A stretch of 22,265 nucleotides of DNA from an uncultured Muribaculaceae bacterium. Its GTDB lineage: Bacteria > Bacteroidota > Bacteroidia > Bacteroidales > Muribaculaceae. Shown piece by piece: positions 15,228 through 21,364 of the stretch. Within the stretch, counting starts at the first letter, position 1; every line of letters starts with the position of its first letter. The stretch is from contig CAJUOB010000033.1 of the NCBI GenBank assembly GCA_910587915.1, forward strand, positions 1 through 22,265. The letters are read 5' to 3'. The notes below the pieces were generated by a model. The model searched no databases. It was not told where the DNA came from and saw nothing but the letters and a program-made list of their open reading frames with translations. The translations under genes and the position numbers were made by a program.

Positions 15228-16513
15228 AGTCCTGCGGCTTCGAACGCTTGTTGGAAATCGGCTATTATGTCGTCGGGATCTTCGAGTCCGGCAGAGATAC
15301 GCAGTAGTGTGGGTGTCACTCCGGCTTTGGTCAGATCGGCTTCCGACAGCTGCTTGTGTGTGGTCGATGCAGGGTGTGTGACTACAGTTATGGAATCGCC
15401 GATCATTGTCATGTGGGCGGCGAGCTTCAGCGCTTCCACAAATCGGACAGTGCTTTCGAGCGACCCCTTGAGCTCGGCGTTGAGCACAGCACCACCGCCA
15501 TGGCGGAAGTAGCGGGCGACATTTGCATGCCACGGATGGTCTTCGAAGCCCACATAGGCCACGTTGGCCACAGCTTCGTGTCCGCGAAGGAATTCTGCCA
15601 GCCGCCTTGTGGCTTCCACCTGATGGCGCACGCGCAGGGAGAGGGTCTCGAGGCCTATCATCATGAGATAGCTGTCGAATGCCGACGGGCATGTGCCGAG
15701 ATCGCGTAGTCCATCCACCCGGCATTTGGCTATGAAAGCGGCATTGCCGAAAGCGTCGCACATATTGAGACCGTGGTAGCCTTCCGACGGACCGTCGATT
15801 TCAGGGAAACGGCCATTGCGCCAGTTGAAATTGCCGCCGTCGACAATTATACCGCCCATGGCAGTGCCGTGGCCGTTGATCCACTTGGTGGCGGAGTCCA
15901 CGATTATGTTGGCTCCATGTTCGAAGGGATTGCAAAGATAGCCGCATGCGCCGAATGTGTTGTCGACGATAAACGGCACACCTTTTGCTGCAGCCATCGC
16001 GCCGATGGAATCGAGGTCGGGAACAGCACATGTAGGGTTGCCCATGCTTTCAGCAAAGATAGCTCGGGTGCGGTCGTCGACCAATGCGCCCATAGCCTCT
16101 GCCGTGGCTTCGGTGGCTATGCGCACGTCGATGCCCAGGCGCGGCAGTGTGTGGCGGAAGAGATTGTATGTGCCGCCGTAAAGGAAAGGTGAGGCCACTA
16201 TATTGTCACCTTTCGATGCAAGCATGGTCACTGCTACCAGTGTGGCTGCCATGCCCGAAGAGGTGGCTACGGCTCCGACACCGCCATAGAGGGCAGCCAC
16301 ACGCTCCTCGTAGGCCGAGTTGGTGGGGTTCTGCAGGCGAGTGTATATATTGCCCGGCTGAGTAAGCTCGAAGAGGTCGGCGGCATATTCGCAGGTGGGA
16401 AATCGGTAGGCAGCCGTGGGATAGATGGCTGCGCCGCGCGAGCATGTGGCGTCGTTGCGGTTGAGGCCGGCGTGAATCTGGCGTGTTTCGAAGCGGAGTT
16501 TGCTGTAGTCCAT
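15221..16513 (-). CDS. metY: O-acetylhomoserine sulfhydrylase (PLP enzyme)
   Basis: The product is a 430-residue Cys/Met-metabolism PLP enzyme of fold type I that makes homocysteine from O-acetylhomoserine and sulfide. The start is MDYSKLRFETRQIHAG at 16513; the same frame is open upstream through the attenuator and is not coding there. Visible motifs are NIYTRLQNPT (cofactor phosphate/tyrosine region), SGMAATLVAV, PFIVDNTFGA (Asp contacts the pyridine nitrogen) and DSATKWINGHGT with Schiff-base Lys210. The C-terminal SVGVTHPAST-like region is present as SITVVTHPASTTHKQL. Length matches the OAH sulfhydrylase branch rather than the roughly 380-residue cystathionine enzymes. It is the first gene of the met operon, 23 nt after the attenuator's U-tract. 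Confidence 0.95.
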   Translation of the reverse strand: MDYSKLRFETRQIHAGLNRNDATCSRGAAIYPTAAYRFPTCEYAADLFELTQPGNIYTRLQNPTNSAYEERVAALYGGVGAVATSSGMAATLVAVTMLASKGDNIVASPFLYGGTYNLFRHTLPRLGIDVRIATEATAEAMGALVDDRTRAIFAESMGNPTCAVPDLDSIGAMAAAKGVPFIVDNTFGACGYLCNPFEHGANIIVDSATKWINGHGTAMGGIIVDGGNFNWRNGRFPEIDGPSEGYHGLNMCDAFGNAAFIAKCRVDGLRDLGTCPSAFDSYLMMIGLETLSLRVRHQVEATRRLAEFLRGHEAVANVAYVGFEDHPWHANVARYFRHGGGAVLNAELKGSLESTVRFVEALKLAAHMTMIGDSITVVTHPASTTHKQLSEADLTKAGVTPTLLRISAGLEDPDDIIADFQQAFEAAGLC

Positions 16514-16536
16514 ATTTATATAGTCAAAAAGTAAAC

Positions 16537-16573
16537 AAAAAAAGAAACCGGCGCCCTTGCGGGGTGCCGGTTT
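16537..16573 (-). terminator. Attenuator terminator upstream of metY
   Basis: The RNA reads AAACCGGC-A-CCC, loop CGCAA, GGG-C-GCCGGUUU, then C and seven U residues. That is 8 plus 3 bp around one A-C mismatch, with a strong U-tract. It ends 23 nt before the metY ATG and so would terminate transcription before metY unless disrupted. Its 5' arm is shared with the antiterminator. Confidence 0.88.
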
Positions 16574-16615
16574 GCTGTTATAGTAAGTGTGATTATGCAT
16601 AGCAACTACCGGCAC
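16564..16615 (-). promoter_or_regulatory. Antiterminator stem of met attenuator
   Basis: GUGCCGGU-AG-UUGCU (16615-16601) pairs with AGCAA-ACCGGCAC (16576-16564) over 13 bp, with only the AG bulged out and a 24-nt loop. The 3' arm includes the 5' arm of the terminator, so the two structures exclude each other. The 5' arm spans the last sense codons and stop of the leader ORF, so a terminating ribosome would cover it. Confidence 0.82.
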
Positions 16616-16707
16616 GGTGGAAATTCCATCATGCACATGACCATAGCCATCATCTCCATACCCGTAGGCATGGTGTTCGAAGCGATGTTTATGTGTGCGA
16701 ATTTCAT
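16606..16707 (-). CDS. Methionine-rich leader peptide controlling metY-metX-hom
   Basis: A 33-codon ORF (ATG at 16707, TAG at 16608-16606) encodes a peptide with 9 Met. Codons 17-27 read MEMMAMVMCMM, 7 Met in 11, far above the normal frequency. It begins about 14 nt after the predicted transcription start. Its last codons form the 5' arm of the antiterminator. With charged tRNA-Met, the ribosome should reach the stop, cover that arm and allow the terminator to form. With Met shortage it should stall in the Met cluster (16659-16627), leaving the arm free to antiterminate. A stalled ribosome's leading edge would fall near 16615, exactly where the arm begins. A stem at 16673-16656 (7 bp including one G-U, closed by a C-UACG-G tetraloop) lies within the ORF and could be a pause hairpin. 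There is no Shine-Dalgarno, as is usual for this phylum. Confidence 0.88.
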   Translation of the reverse strand: MKFAHINIASNTMPTGMEMMAMVMCMMEFPPCR

Positions 16708-16727
16708 ATCGTAGTCGGTTTGTGCTG

Positions 16728-16758
16728 CAAATTTAAGCGTTTTTATTTATTCTGCAAA
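16728..16758 (-). promoter_or_regulatory. Consensus promoter of the met leader-metY-metX-hom operon
   Basis: On the - strand TTTG (16758-16755) is followed by 19 nt and TAAATTTG (16735-16728), a full match to the Bacteroidetes consensus. The predicted start near 16721 gives a 14-nt 5' UTR before the Met-rich ORF. The promoter lies immediately after the murI stop (16769). Confidence 0.8.
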
Positions 16759-16768
16759 ATAAAATTTG

Positions 16769-17587
16769 TCATTCGAGCCGTATTGCTGTGGCTTTCACCT
16801 TTTCGCCCATGAACTCCGAGGCGAGCCCGTCGAATTTGTCGGCCGATTCGGTGGTGAGATATCTCACTGTTCCGCCGCGACTTATACGCGCATCCATTTC
16901 GGGATGCCGCTGCAGGTAGTCGATAAGCGATTTGGCCACGATGTCGCCCTGAGAGAGTATGGTCACACCTGTAGGCACATATTTGCGTATCTTATCAAGC
17001 AGCAGAGGGTAGTGCGTGCATCCTAAAATCAGTGTGTCGATATCGGGGTGTGGGTCGAAAAGTGCGTCCACATCCTTTTTCACGAAGTAATCGGCACCGT
17101 CGCCATCGGCCTCGCTGTTTTCCACCAGCGGAACCCACATGGGGCATGCATGGCTGAACACCCGTGTGCCCGGAGCATGCTTCTCTATCTCTATGTCGTA
17201 GGAATGCGATGCCACAGTGCCCGGAGTGCCGAATAGCCCGACAGACCCCGTGGTGGTCGAGTCGGCGATTGCTTCAACTGTAGGTCGTATCACACCCAGC
17301 ACGCGCCGTTCGGGGTCGATGCTTGCAAGATCGCGCTGCTGTATGCTGCGCAGAGCCTTGGCCGAAGCCGTGTTGCAGGCCAGTATCACCAACGGACACC
17401 CCTGCCCGAAAAGATACTTCACGGCTTGAAGCGTAAAACGGTATACCAGCTCGAACGAGCGCGACCCATAAGGGGCACGCGCATTATCGCCAAGATACAG
17501 AAAATCCGCACCGGGCAATGCCCGGCGCAGATCTCGTAGTATAGTCAGTCCTCCGAAACCGGAGTCAAAAACACCTATCGGAGTCAT
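16769..17587 (-). CDS. murI: Glutamate racemase
   Basis: It interconverts L- and D-glutamate in the cytoplasm to supply peptidoglycan stem peptides. The 272-residue length is normal. Family motifs are IGVFDSGFGGLTIL (4-17), YLGDNARAPYGS (31-42), VILACNTASA (67-76) with catalytic Cys71, and LILGCTHYPLL (186-196) with catalytic Cys190. The two-cysteine acid/base pair is therefore intact. It is followed downstream by the met operon promoter. The 148 nt between it and pgi contain the REPIN-like element, and no clear promoter is visible. Confidence 0.96.
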   Translation of the reverse strand: MTPIGVFDSGFGGLTILRDLRRALPGADFLYLGDNARAPYGSRSFELVYRFTLQAVKYLFGQGCPLVILACNTASAKALRSIQQRDLASIDPERRVLGVIRPTVEAIADSTTTGSVGLFGTPGTVASHSYDIEIEKHAPGTRVFSHACPMWVPLVENSEADGDGADYFVKKDVDALFDPHPDIDTLILGCTHYPLLLDKIRKYVPTGVTILSQGDIVAKSLIDYLQRHPEMDARISRGGTVRYLTTESADKFDGLASEFMGEKVKATAIRLE

Positions 17588-17629
17588 GATTTTAAATTAT
17601 TAAAGTATTGCCAAAGTCCAGAGGTGCTT

Positions 17630-17714
17630 GTAGGGACGCGCGTTCTGGGCGTCCGCGCGACAGAAACTGGACCAAGACTTATACGGTGCGGACGCGCAGA
17701 ACGCGCGTCCCTAC
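17630..17714. repeat. REPIN-like inverted pair of REP palindromes
   Basis: Two 29-nt arms, 17630-17658 and 17686-17714, are inverted copies matching at 27 of 29 positions around a 27-nt spacer. Each arm also contains its own palindrome: in the right arm, read on the - strand, GGACGCGC-GTTCT-GCGCGTCC is perfect, while the left arm has one mismatch. Palindromes nested inside an inverted pair are the layout of REP doublets (REPIN/BIME). It sits 21 nt beyond the pgi stop and may double as a 3'-end structure. No RAYT transposase is in the window. Confidence 0.75.
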
Positions 17715-17735
17715 CGTAAGCCCCAAATGTCTATC

Positions 17736-19067
17736 TCAAAGTTTTGCCTTGATGGCTGCTGTCTCAGCCTCGTAGCCGGGCTTTTCGAGCAGGGCAAACA
17801 TATTCTTCTTATAAGCCTCTACACCGGGTTGGTTGAACGGGTTCACGCCCAGTATATAACCGCTGATGCCGCAGGCAGCCTCGAAGAAATATATGAGCGA
17901 GCCGAGAGTCTCAGCGCATATAGCGGGTATTACGAGCTGGAGATTGGGTACATCGCCATCGATGTGGGCAATGCGGGTGCCGAGTTCTGCCATCTTGTTC
18001 ACCTCATCCACACGCTTTCCGGCAATATAGTTCAGGCCGTCGAGATTAGCTTCATCGAATGGAATGCGGAGCTCGCGATCGGCCGATGCAACCGACACCA
18101 CGGTTTCGAAAATCGAACGCTCGCCATCCTGAATCCACTGTCCCATCGAGTGGAGGTCGGTGGTGTTGTCGACCGCTGCGGGGAAAATACCCTTGTGGTC
18201 CTTGCCCTCGCTTTCGCCGTAGAGCTGCTTCCACCATTCTGCCAGGAAGTGAAGCTTCGGATTGTAGTTCACCAGAATCTCGATTTTTTTGCCCGAACGG
18301 TAGAGAGCGTTGCGGTAGAGAGCATATGTCATGGCCGAGGTATCTGTTCCGGCGAGGGTGCCCTTCTCCATCGAGCGTGCGCCTTCCACCAGAGCGTGGA
18401 TGTCGAATCCGGCTACGGCGATAGGCAGCAGACCCACCGGAGTGAGAACCGAGAAACGGCCGCCTACGTTGTCGGCGATTACATATGTCTTGTAGCCTTC
18501 GGTGTCGGCGAGAGTGCGAAGAGCACCGCGCTTGGCGTCGGTCACAGCCACGATACGCTTGCCGGCTTCCTCGCGGCCGAGCTGGGCCTCGAGCTGCTCG
18601 CGCAGAATGCGGAATGCAATGGCAGGCTCGGTAGTGGTGCCCGACTTGGAAATCACGATGATACCGAATTTCTTATCCTTGAGGAAATCCTGAAGCTCGG
18701 CAAGATAGTCCTCGCCTATGTTCTGACCGGCGAAAAGCACCTTGGTGCCTTTTCCGGGAATATATGCGTCGAATGAGCCCGAAAGAGCCTCTATCACAGC
18801 CTTGGCGCCGAGGTAGCTGCCGCCGATGCCGATGGCTACAACTACTTCGCAGAGGTCGCGAAGACGGGCTGCTGTTGCATTGATGTCGTCGAGAAGTTCG
18901 GCACTTGTCTCGCTTGGCAGTTTCACCCAACCGAGGAAATCACTACCGGCGCCGGTGCCGTCGATAAGTTTTTCGAGTGCGGCCTTGCCGTCGGGCATGA
19001 GTGCCTCCAGGCCATTTGCACTGATGAACGGTTCTGCCCCGCCCACGTTTACTTGAATCTTACTCAT
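17736..19067 (-). CDS. pgi: Glucose-6-phosphate isomerase
   Basis: It interconverts glucose-6-phosphate and fructose-6-phosphate in glycolysis and gluconeogenesis. At 443 residues it belongs to the short bacterial type rather than the roughly 550-residue form. Sugar-phosphate-binding SIS motifs are IGIGGSYLGAKA (79-90) and VISKSGTTTEPA (138-149). DNVGGRFSVLTPVG (199-212) is the family's conserved 'GGRFS' block, and GQWIQDGE is the conserved active-site segment. The start has its own consensus promoter upstream. It is transcribed divergently from rplM. Confidence 0.96.
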   Translation of the reverse strand: MSKIQVNVGGAEPFISANGLEALMPDGKAALEKLIDGTGAGSDFLGWVKLPSETSAELLDDINATAARLRDLCEVVVAIGIGGSYLGAKAVIEALSGSFDAYIPGKGTKVLFAGQNIGEDYLAELQDFLKDKKFGIIVISKSGTTTEPAIAFRILREQLEAQLGREEAGKRIVAVTDAKRGALRTLADTEGYKTYVIADNVGGRFSVLTPVGLLPIAVAGFDIHALVEGARSMEKGTLAGTDTSAMTYALYRNALYRSGKKIEILVNYNPKLHFLAEWWKQLYGESEGKDHKGIFPAAVDNTTDLHSMGQWIQDGERSIFETVVSVASADRELRIPFDEANLDGLNYIAGKRVDEVNKMAELGTRIAHIDGDVPNLQLVIPAICAETLGSLIYFFEAACGISGYILGVNPFNQPGVEAYKKNMFALLEKPGYEAETAAIKAKL

Positions 19068-19104
19068 ATATATATTAAGGTATAAGTTTATTTCTTTCCG
19101 GCTG

Positions 19105-19135
19105 CAAAATTAACCAAAAACCCCCGAACCGCCAA
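19105..19135 (-). promoter_or_regulatory. pgi promoter
   Basis: On the - strand TTG (19135-19133), 20 nt, then TAATTTTG (19112-19105) fits the Bacteroidetes -33/-7 pattern. The predicted start near 19098 is about 30 nt before the pgi ATG. The 327-nt intergenic region to rplM otherwise holds the rplM promoter and leader. Confidence 0.65.
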
Positions 19136-19254
19136 GCCTCGTATGTTAATTAAGGTATTGCCATGCTTATGCCGGAAGTCTTTGCCGATTGTACAGTGCG
19201 TCGACGCTATGGTTTGTATGCTAATCGCTTAAAATACAAAAATTCGAAAAAAAT

Positions 19255-19285
19255 ATTGTGGAGTCGGAAAAAAGTCGTACCTTTG
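19255..19285 (+). promoter_or_regulatory. rplM-rpsI promoter
   Basis: ATTG (19255-19258), 19 nt, then TACCTTTG (19278-19285): a full -7 match and a 3-of-4 match at -33. The predicted start near 19292 leaves a leader of about 100 nt before rplM, long enough for a regulatory structure. Confidence 0.75.
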
Positions 19286-19314
19286 CGGCACCGATTATGT
19301 CCAACACTAATACC

Positions 19315-19363
19315 GACAGTCGCGCATCACGCTTTTGGCCAAGCGGGATTCTACGCGGCGGTC
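19315..19363 (+). promoter_or_regulatory. Structured rplM leader hairpin (candidate L13 autoregulatory site)
   Basis: Four stacked helices form one long stem: GAC/GTC, GTCGCG/CGCGGC (one G-U), ATC/GAT and CGCTT/AAGCG. That is 17 bp with an A-G opposition at two internal positions, one asymmetric internal loop and the apical loop TTGGCC. It lies in the rplM 5' UTR, 32 nt before the GTG start, with no U-tract. In E. coli rplM-rpsI is reported to be autoregulated by L13 through the rplM leader; a similar role here is inference. Confidence 0.55.
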
Positions 19364-19395
19364 AAATTATGTAACTATTAATCAAGAAATTAACT

Positions 19396-19878
19396 GTGGA
19401 TACCATTAGCTATCGCACCGAATTCCCCAACGCTCAGGAAGTTGAGCACCAGTGGGTGGTGATCGACGCCACCGATCAGGTTCTCGGCCGTCTGTGCGCC
19501 AAAGTGGCAAAATTGCTTCGCGGCAAATACAAACCCAGCTACTCTCCCAACATGGAGTGTGGCGACAATGTGATCATCATCAACGCCGACAAGATCGTCC
19601 TCACCGGCAAAAAGATGACCGACCGCATCTACCTCAACTACACCGGCTATCCCGGTGGCCAGCGTGAGACCACTCCCGAAGTGCTCATGAAGAAGTCTAC
19701 CAGCAAGCACCATCAGGAAAAGGGCATGCACCCCCTGTTCATGCGTGTTATGAAGGGTATGCTCCCCAAGAACCGTCTCGGCCGCCGTCTCATCGAGAAC
19801 ATGCACGTGTACAACGGTCCCAACCATCCCCACGAAGCCCAGAACCCCGTCGTTATCGACATTAACAAACTGAAATAA
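19396..19878 (+). CDS. rplM: 50S ribosomal protein L13 (uL13)
   Basis: The 160-residue product starts at GTG (19396) and reads MDTISYRTEF, as in other Bacteroidetes L13 proteins. Family blocks are HQWVVIDATDQVLGRLCAKVAKLLRGK, GDNVIIINADKIVLTGKK, YLNYTGYPGGQRE and MKGMLPKNRLGRRLIENMHVY. It binds 23S rRNA and is an early assembly protein of the large subunit. It is 8 nt from rpsI, the standard rplM-rpsI pair. Codons are strongly C-ending (AAC, ATC, CGC, CCC), consistent with high expression. It is a little longer than the roughly 142-residue E. coli form, mainly at the N-terminus and in a short insertion near residues 98-110. Confidence 0.97.
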   Translation: MDTISYRTEFPNAQEVEHQWVVIDATDQVLGRLCAKVAKLLRGKYKPSYSPNMECGDNVIIINADKIVLTGKKMTDRIYLNYTGYPGGQRETTPEVLMKKSTSKHHQEKGMHPLFMRVMKGMLPKNRLGRRLIENMHVYNGPNHPHEAQNPVVIDINKLK

Positions 19879-19886
19879 TCGCTAGT

Positions 19887-20273
19887 ATGGAAACAGTAAA
19901 TGCAGTAGGCCGCCGCAAAGCCGCCGTCGCCCGCGTTATCGTTAAAGAAGGTACCGGCGTTATCACTATCAACAAACGCCCCCTCGACGTGTACTTCCCT
20001 TCTTCGATTCTTCAGTACATCGTTAAGCAGCCCCTTACAACTCTTGAAGTAGCCGACAAATACGACATCCACGTCAACCTCGACGGTGGTGGCTACAAAG
20101 GACAGGCCGAAGCTCTCCGCCTCGGTATCGCTCGTGCTCTTGTGAAAATCAACCCCGACGACAAGTCGGTTCTCCGCAAGCATGGCTTCATGACCCGCGA
20201 CCCTCGCGCTGTAGAACGCAAGAAACCCGGTCAGCCCAAAGCACGCAAGCGCTTCCAGTTCTCCAAGCGTTAA
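19887..20273 (+). CDS. rpsI: 30S ribosomal protein S9 (uS9)
   Basis: The 128-residue small-subunit protein begins METVNAVGRRKAAVARV, the family's GRRK-A-ARV signature. It ends in the basic tail ARKRFQFSKR, whose final SKR reaches the P-site tRNA anticodon stem in known ribosome structures. LDVYFPSSILQYIVKQPL and GGGYKGQAEALRLGIARAL are further conserved blocks. It is co-transcribed with rplM. Confidence 0.98.
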   Translation: METVNAVGRRKAAVARVIVKEGTGVITINKRPLDVYFPSSILQYIVKQPLTTLEVADKYDIHVNLDGGGYKGQAEALRLGIARALVKINPDDKSVLRKHGFMTRDPRAVERKKPGQPKARKRFQFSKR

Positions 20274-20285
20274 TATTCTCCCTAA

Positions 20286-20311
20286 GCCCGGCGGCCACTA
20301 CATGGCCGGGC
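20286..20311 (+). terminator. GC-rich hairpin after rpsI
   Basis: GCCCGGC (20286-20292) and GCCGGGC (20305-20311) form a perfect 7-bp stem 12 nt after the rpsI stop. GGCC/GGCC inside allows an alternative register. CAAAATATG follows, with no U-tract, so it may be a processing or mRNA-protecting structure, or part of the rpsB leader. Confidence 0.5.
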
Positions 20312-20332
20312 AAAATATGTGTTTAGTATCTA

Positions 20333-20370
20333 AACCGCGGCGATGGACCTGCGTTCCCTACCCCGCGGTT
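20333..20370 (+). promoter_or_regulatory. rpsB leader hairpin
   Basis: AACCGCGG (20333-20340) and CCGCGGTT (20363-20370) are perfect 8-bp arms with a 22-nt loop, 41 nt before the rpsB ATG. S2 autoregulates rpsB through its leader in enterobacteria; a comparable element here is inferred from position only. An in-frame ATG at 20343 lies inside the loop and is not a plausible start. Confidence 0.5.
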
Positions 20371-20411
20371 GCCTGAAAACAAAGAACGTAAACCTAACAT
20401 CAAAAAAGAAA

Positions 20412-21242
20412 ATGGCTAATCCCACATTCGAACAGCTCCTTGAAGCAGGTTGCCACTTCGGCCACCTCAAACGTAAATGGAACCCCGCGATGGCACCCTA
20501 CATCTTCATGGAGCGCAACGGTATCCACATAATCGACCTCTACAAGACCGAGGCTAAGCTCGCCGAAGCTGCAAACGTACTCCGCGGCATGGCAAAGAGC
20601 GGCAAGAAGGTTCTCTTCGTTGCCACCAAAAAGCAGGCTAAGCAGGTTATCGCCGACCTCGCTTCGTCCGTAGGCATGCCCTACGTTATCGAGCGCTGGC
20701 CCGGTGGTATGCTCACCAACTTCCCCACCATCCGCAAGGCTGTCCGCAAGATGACCACCATCGACAAGATGAGCAAGGATGGTACATTCGACAACCTCTC
20801 GAAGCGTGAACGCCTTCAGATCTCGCGTCAGCGTGCCAAACTCGAGAAGACACTCGGCTCTATCGCCGACCTCAACCGTCTTCCCTCGGCTCTCTTCGTT
20901 GTCGACGTGATGAAAGAGCACATCGCAGTAGCCGAAGCTAACCGTCTTGGTATCCCCGTATTCGCTATGGTCGATACCAACTCCGATCCCGGTCTGGTAG
21001 ACTATGTAATCCCTGCTAACGACGACGCTTCCAAGAGCATCGAACTTATCGCCGGTACCCTCGTGGCAGCCATGGCAGAAGGTCTCGAAGAGCGTAAGGC
21101 TGAAAAGCTCGACAACGAAGCCGCCGAAGCTCAGGCTGAAGCTGCTGCTCCCCGTCGCGAACGTCGCCGCGTACGTCGCGAAGAGCCCAAGGCTGAAGCA
21201 GCCGAAGAAGCAGCTCCCGCAGCAGAGGAAGCAGCCGAATAA
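20412..21242 (+). CDS. rpsB: 30S ribosomal protein S2 (uS2)
   Basis: The start at 20412 gives MANPTFEQLLEAGCHFGHLKRKWNP, the usual S2 N-terminus (276 residues). The 23 extra upstream codons are leader. Conserved blocks include APYIFMERNGIHIIDL, VLFVATKKQAK, ERWPGGMLTNF, LPSALFVVD and GIPVFAMVDTNSDPGLVDYVIPANDDASKSI. From about residue 235 the protein carries a low-complexity tail of Ala/Glu and an Arg cluster (RRERRRVRRE), commonly seen as S2 extensions but variable in sequence. It binds late in 30S assembly and anchors S1 where present. tsf follows after an intrinsic terminator. Confidence 0.97.
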   Translation: MANPTFEQLLEAGCHFGHLKRKWNPAMAPYIFMERNGIHIIDLYKTEAKLAEAANVLRGMAKSGKKVLFVATKKQAKQVIADLASSVGMPYVIERWPGGMLTNFPTIRKAVRKMTTIDKMSKDGTFDNLSKRERLQISRQRAKLEKTLGSIADLNRLPSALFVVDVMKEHIAVAEANRLGIPVFAMVDTNSDPGLVDYVIPANDDASKSIELIAGTLVAAMAEGLEERKAEKLDNEAAEAQAEAAAPRRERRRVRREEPKAEAAEEAAPAAEEAAE

Positions 21243-21251
21243 TACAAGATT

Positions 21252-21296
21252 TCAGGTTTCTCAAGTCCTTATTAGGGCTTGAGAACTTGATTTTTT
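21252..21296 (+). terminator. Intrinsic terminator between rpsB and tsf
   Basis: The stem pairs 21252-21268 with 21275-21290: 16 bp with one bulged T and two G-U pairs around the loop TTATTA. Six T residues (21291-21296) follow directly. This is a strong Rho-independent terminator, 9 nt after the rpsB stop. It should reduce or separate tsf expression from rpsB. Confidence 0.8.
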
Positions 21297-21327
21297 ATCA
21301 AAACTCCCTTTTATAATTAACCATCCC

Positions 21328-21346
21328 GACTTCGCCAGCCGAAGTC
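21328..21346 (+). promoter_or_regulatory. Short hairpin in tsf 5' region
   Basis: GACTTCG and CGAAGTC form a perfect 7-bp stem with a 5-nt loop, 18 nt before the tsf ATG. AAGGAAAAGAA follows as a purine-rich ribosome-binding region. No consensus promoter is visible between the terminator and tsf. Confidence 0.45.
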
Positions 21347-21364
21347 TATAAATAAGGAAAAGAA

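Noticed and set aside
15228..15761. 178-residue upstream extension of the metX frame
   Set aside because: It lies wholly within metY on the same strand in another frame and has arginine-rich shadow composition. MetX homology begins at 15227.
16514..16636. In-frame N-terminal extension of metY from 16636 (41 extra residues)
   Set aside because: The extension runs through the leader end, antiterminator loop and terminator. MDYSKLRFETRQIHAG at 16513 is the normal N-terminus of the family.
16631..16714. + strand ORF of 27 residues antisense to the Met leader
   Set aside because: It mirrors the leader ORF, has no + strand promoter, and leads into no + strand gene. The - strand reading explains the codon bias and the RNA structures.
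17630..17714. CRISPR or insertion sequence at the murI-pgi gap
   Set aside because: There is a single inverted pair with no repeat-spacer series, no transposase and no flanking duplication. A REPIN layout fits better.
20343..20411. Upstream ATG for rpsB at 20343
   Set aside because: It lies inside the leader hairpin loop. The conserved S2 N-terminus MANPTFEQLL starts at 20412.
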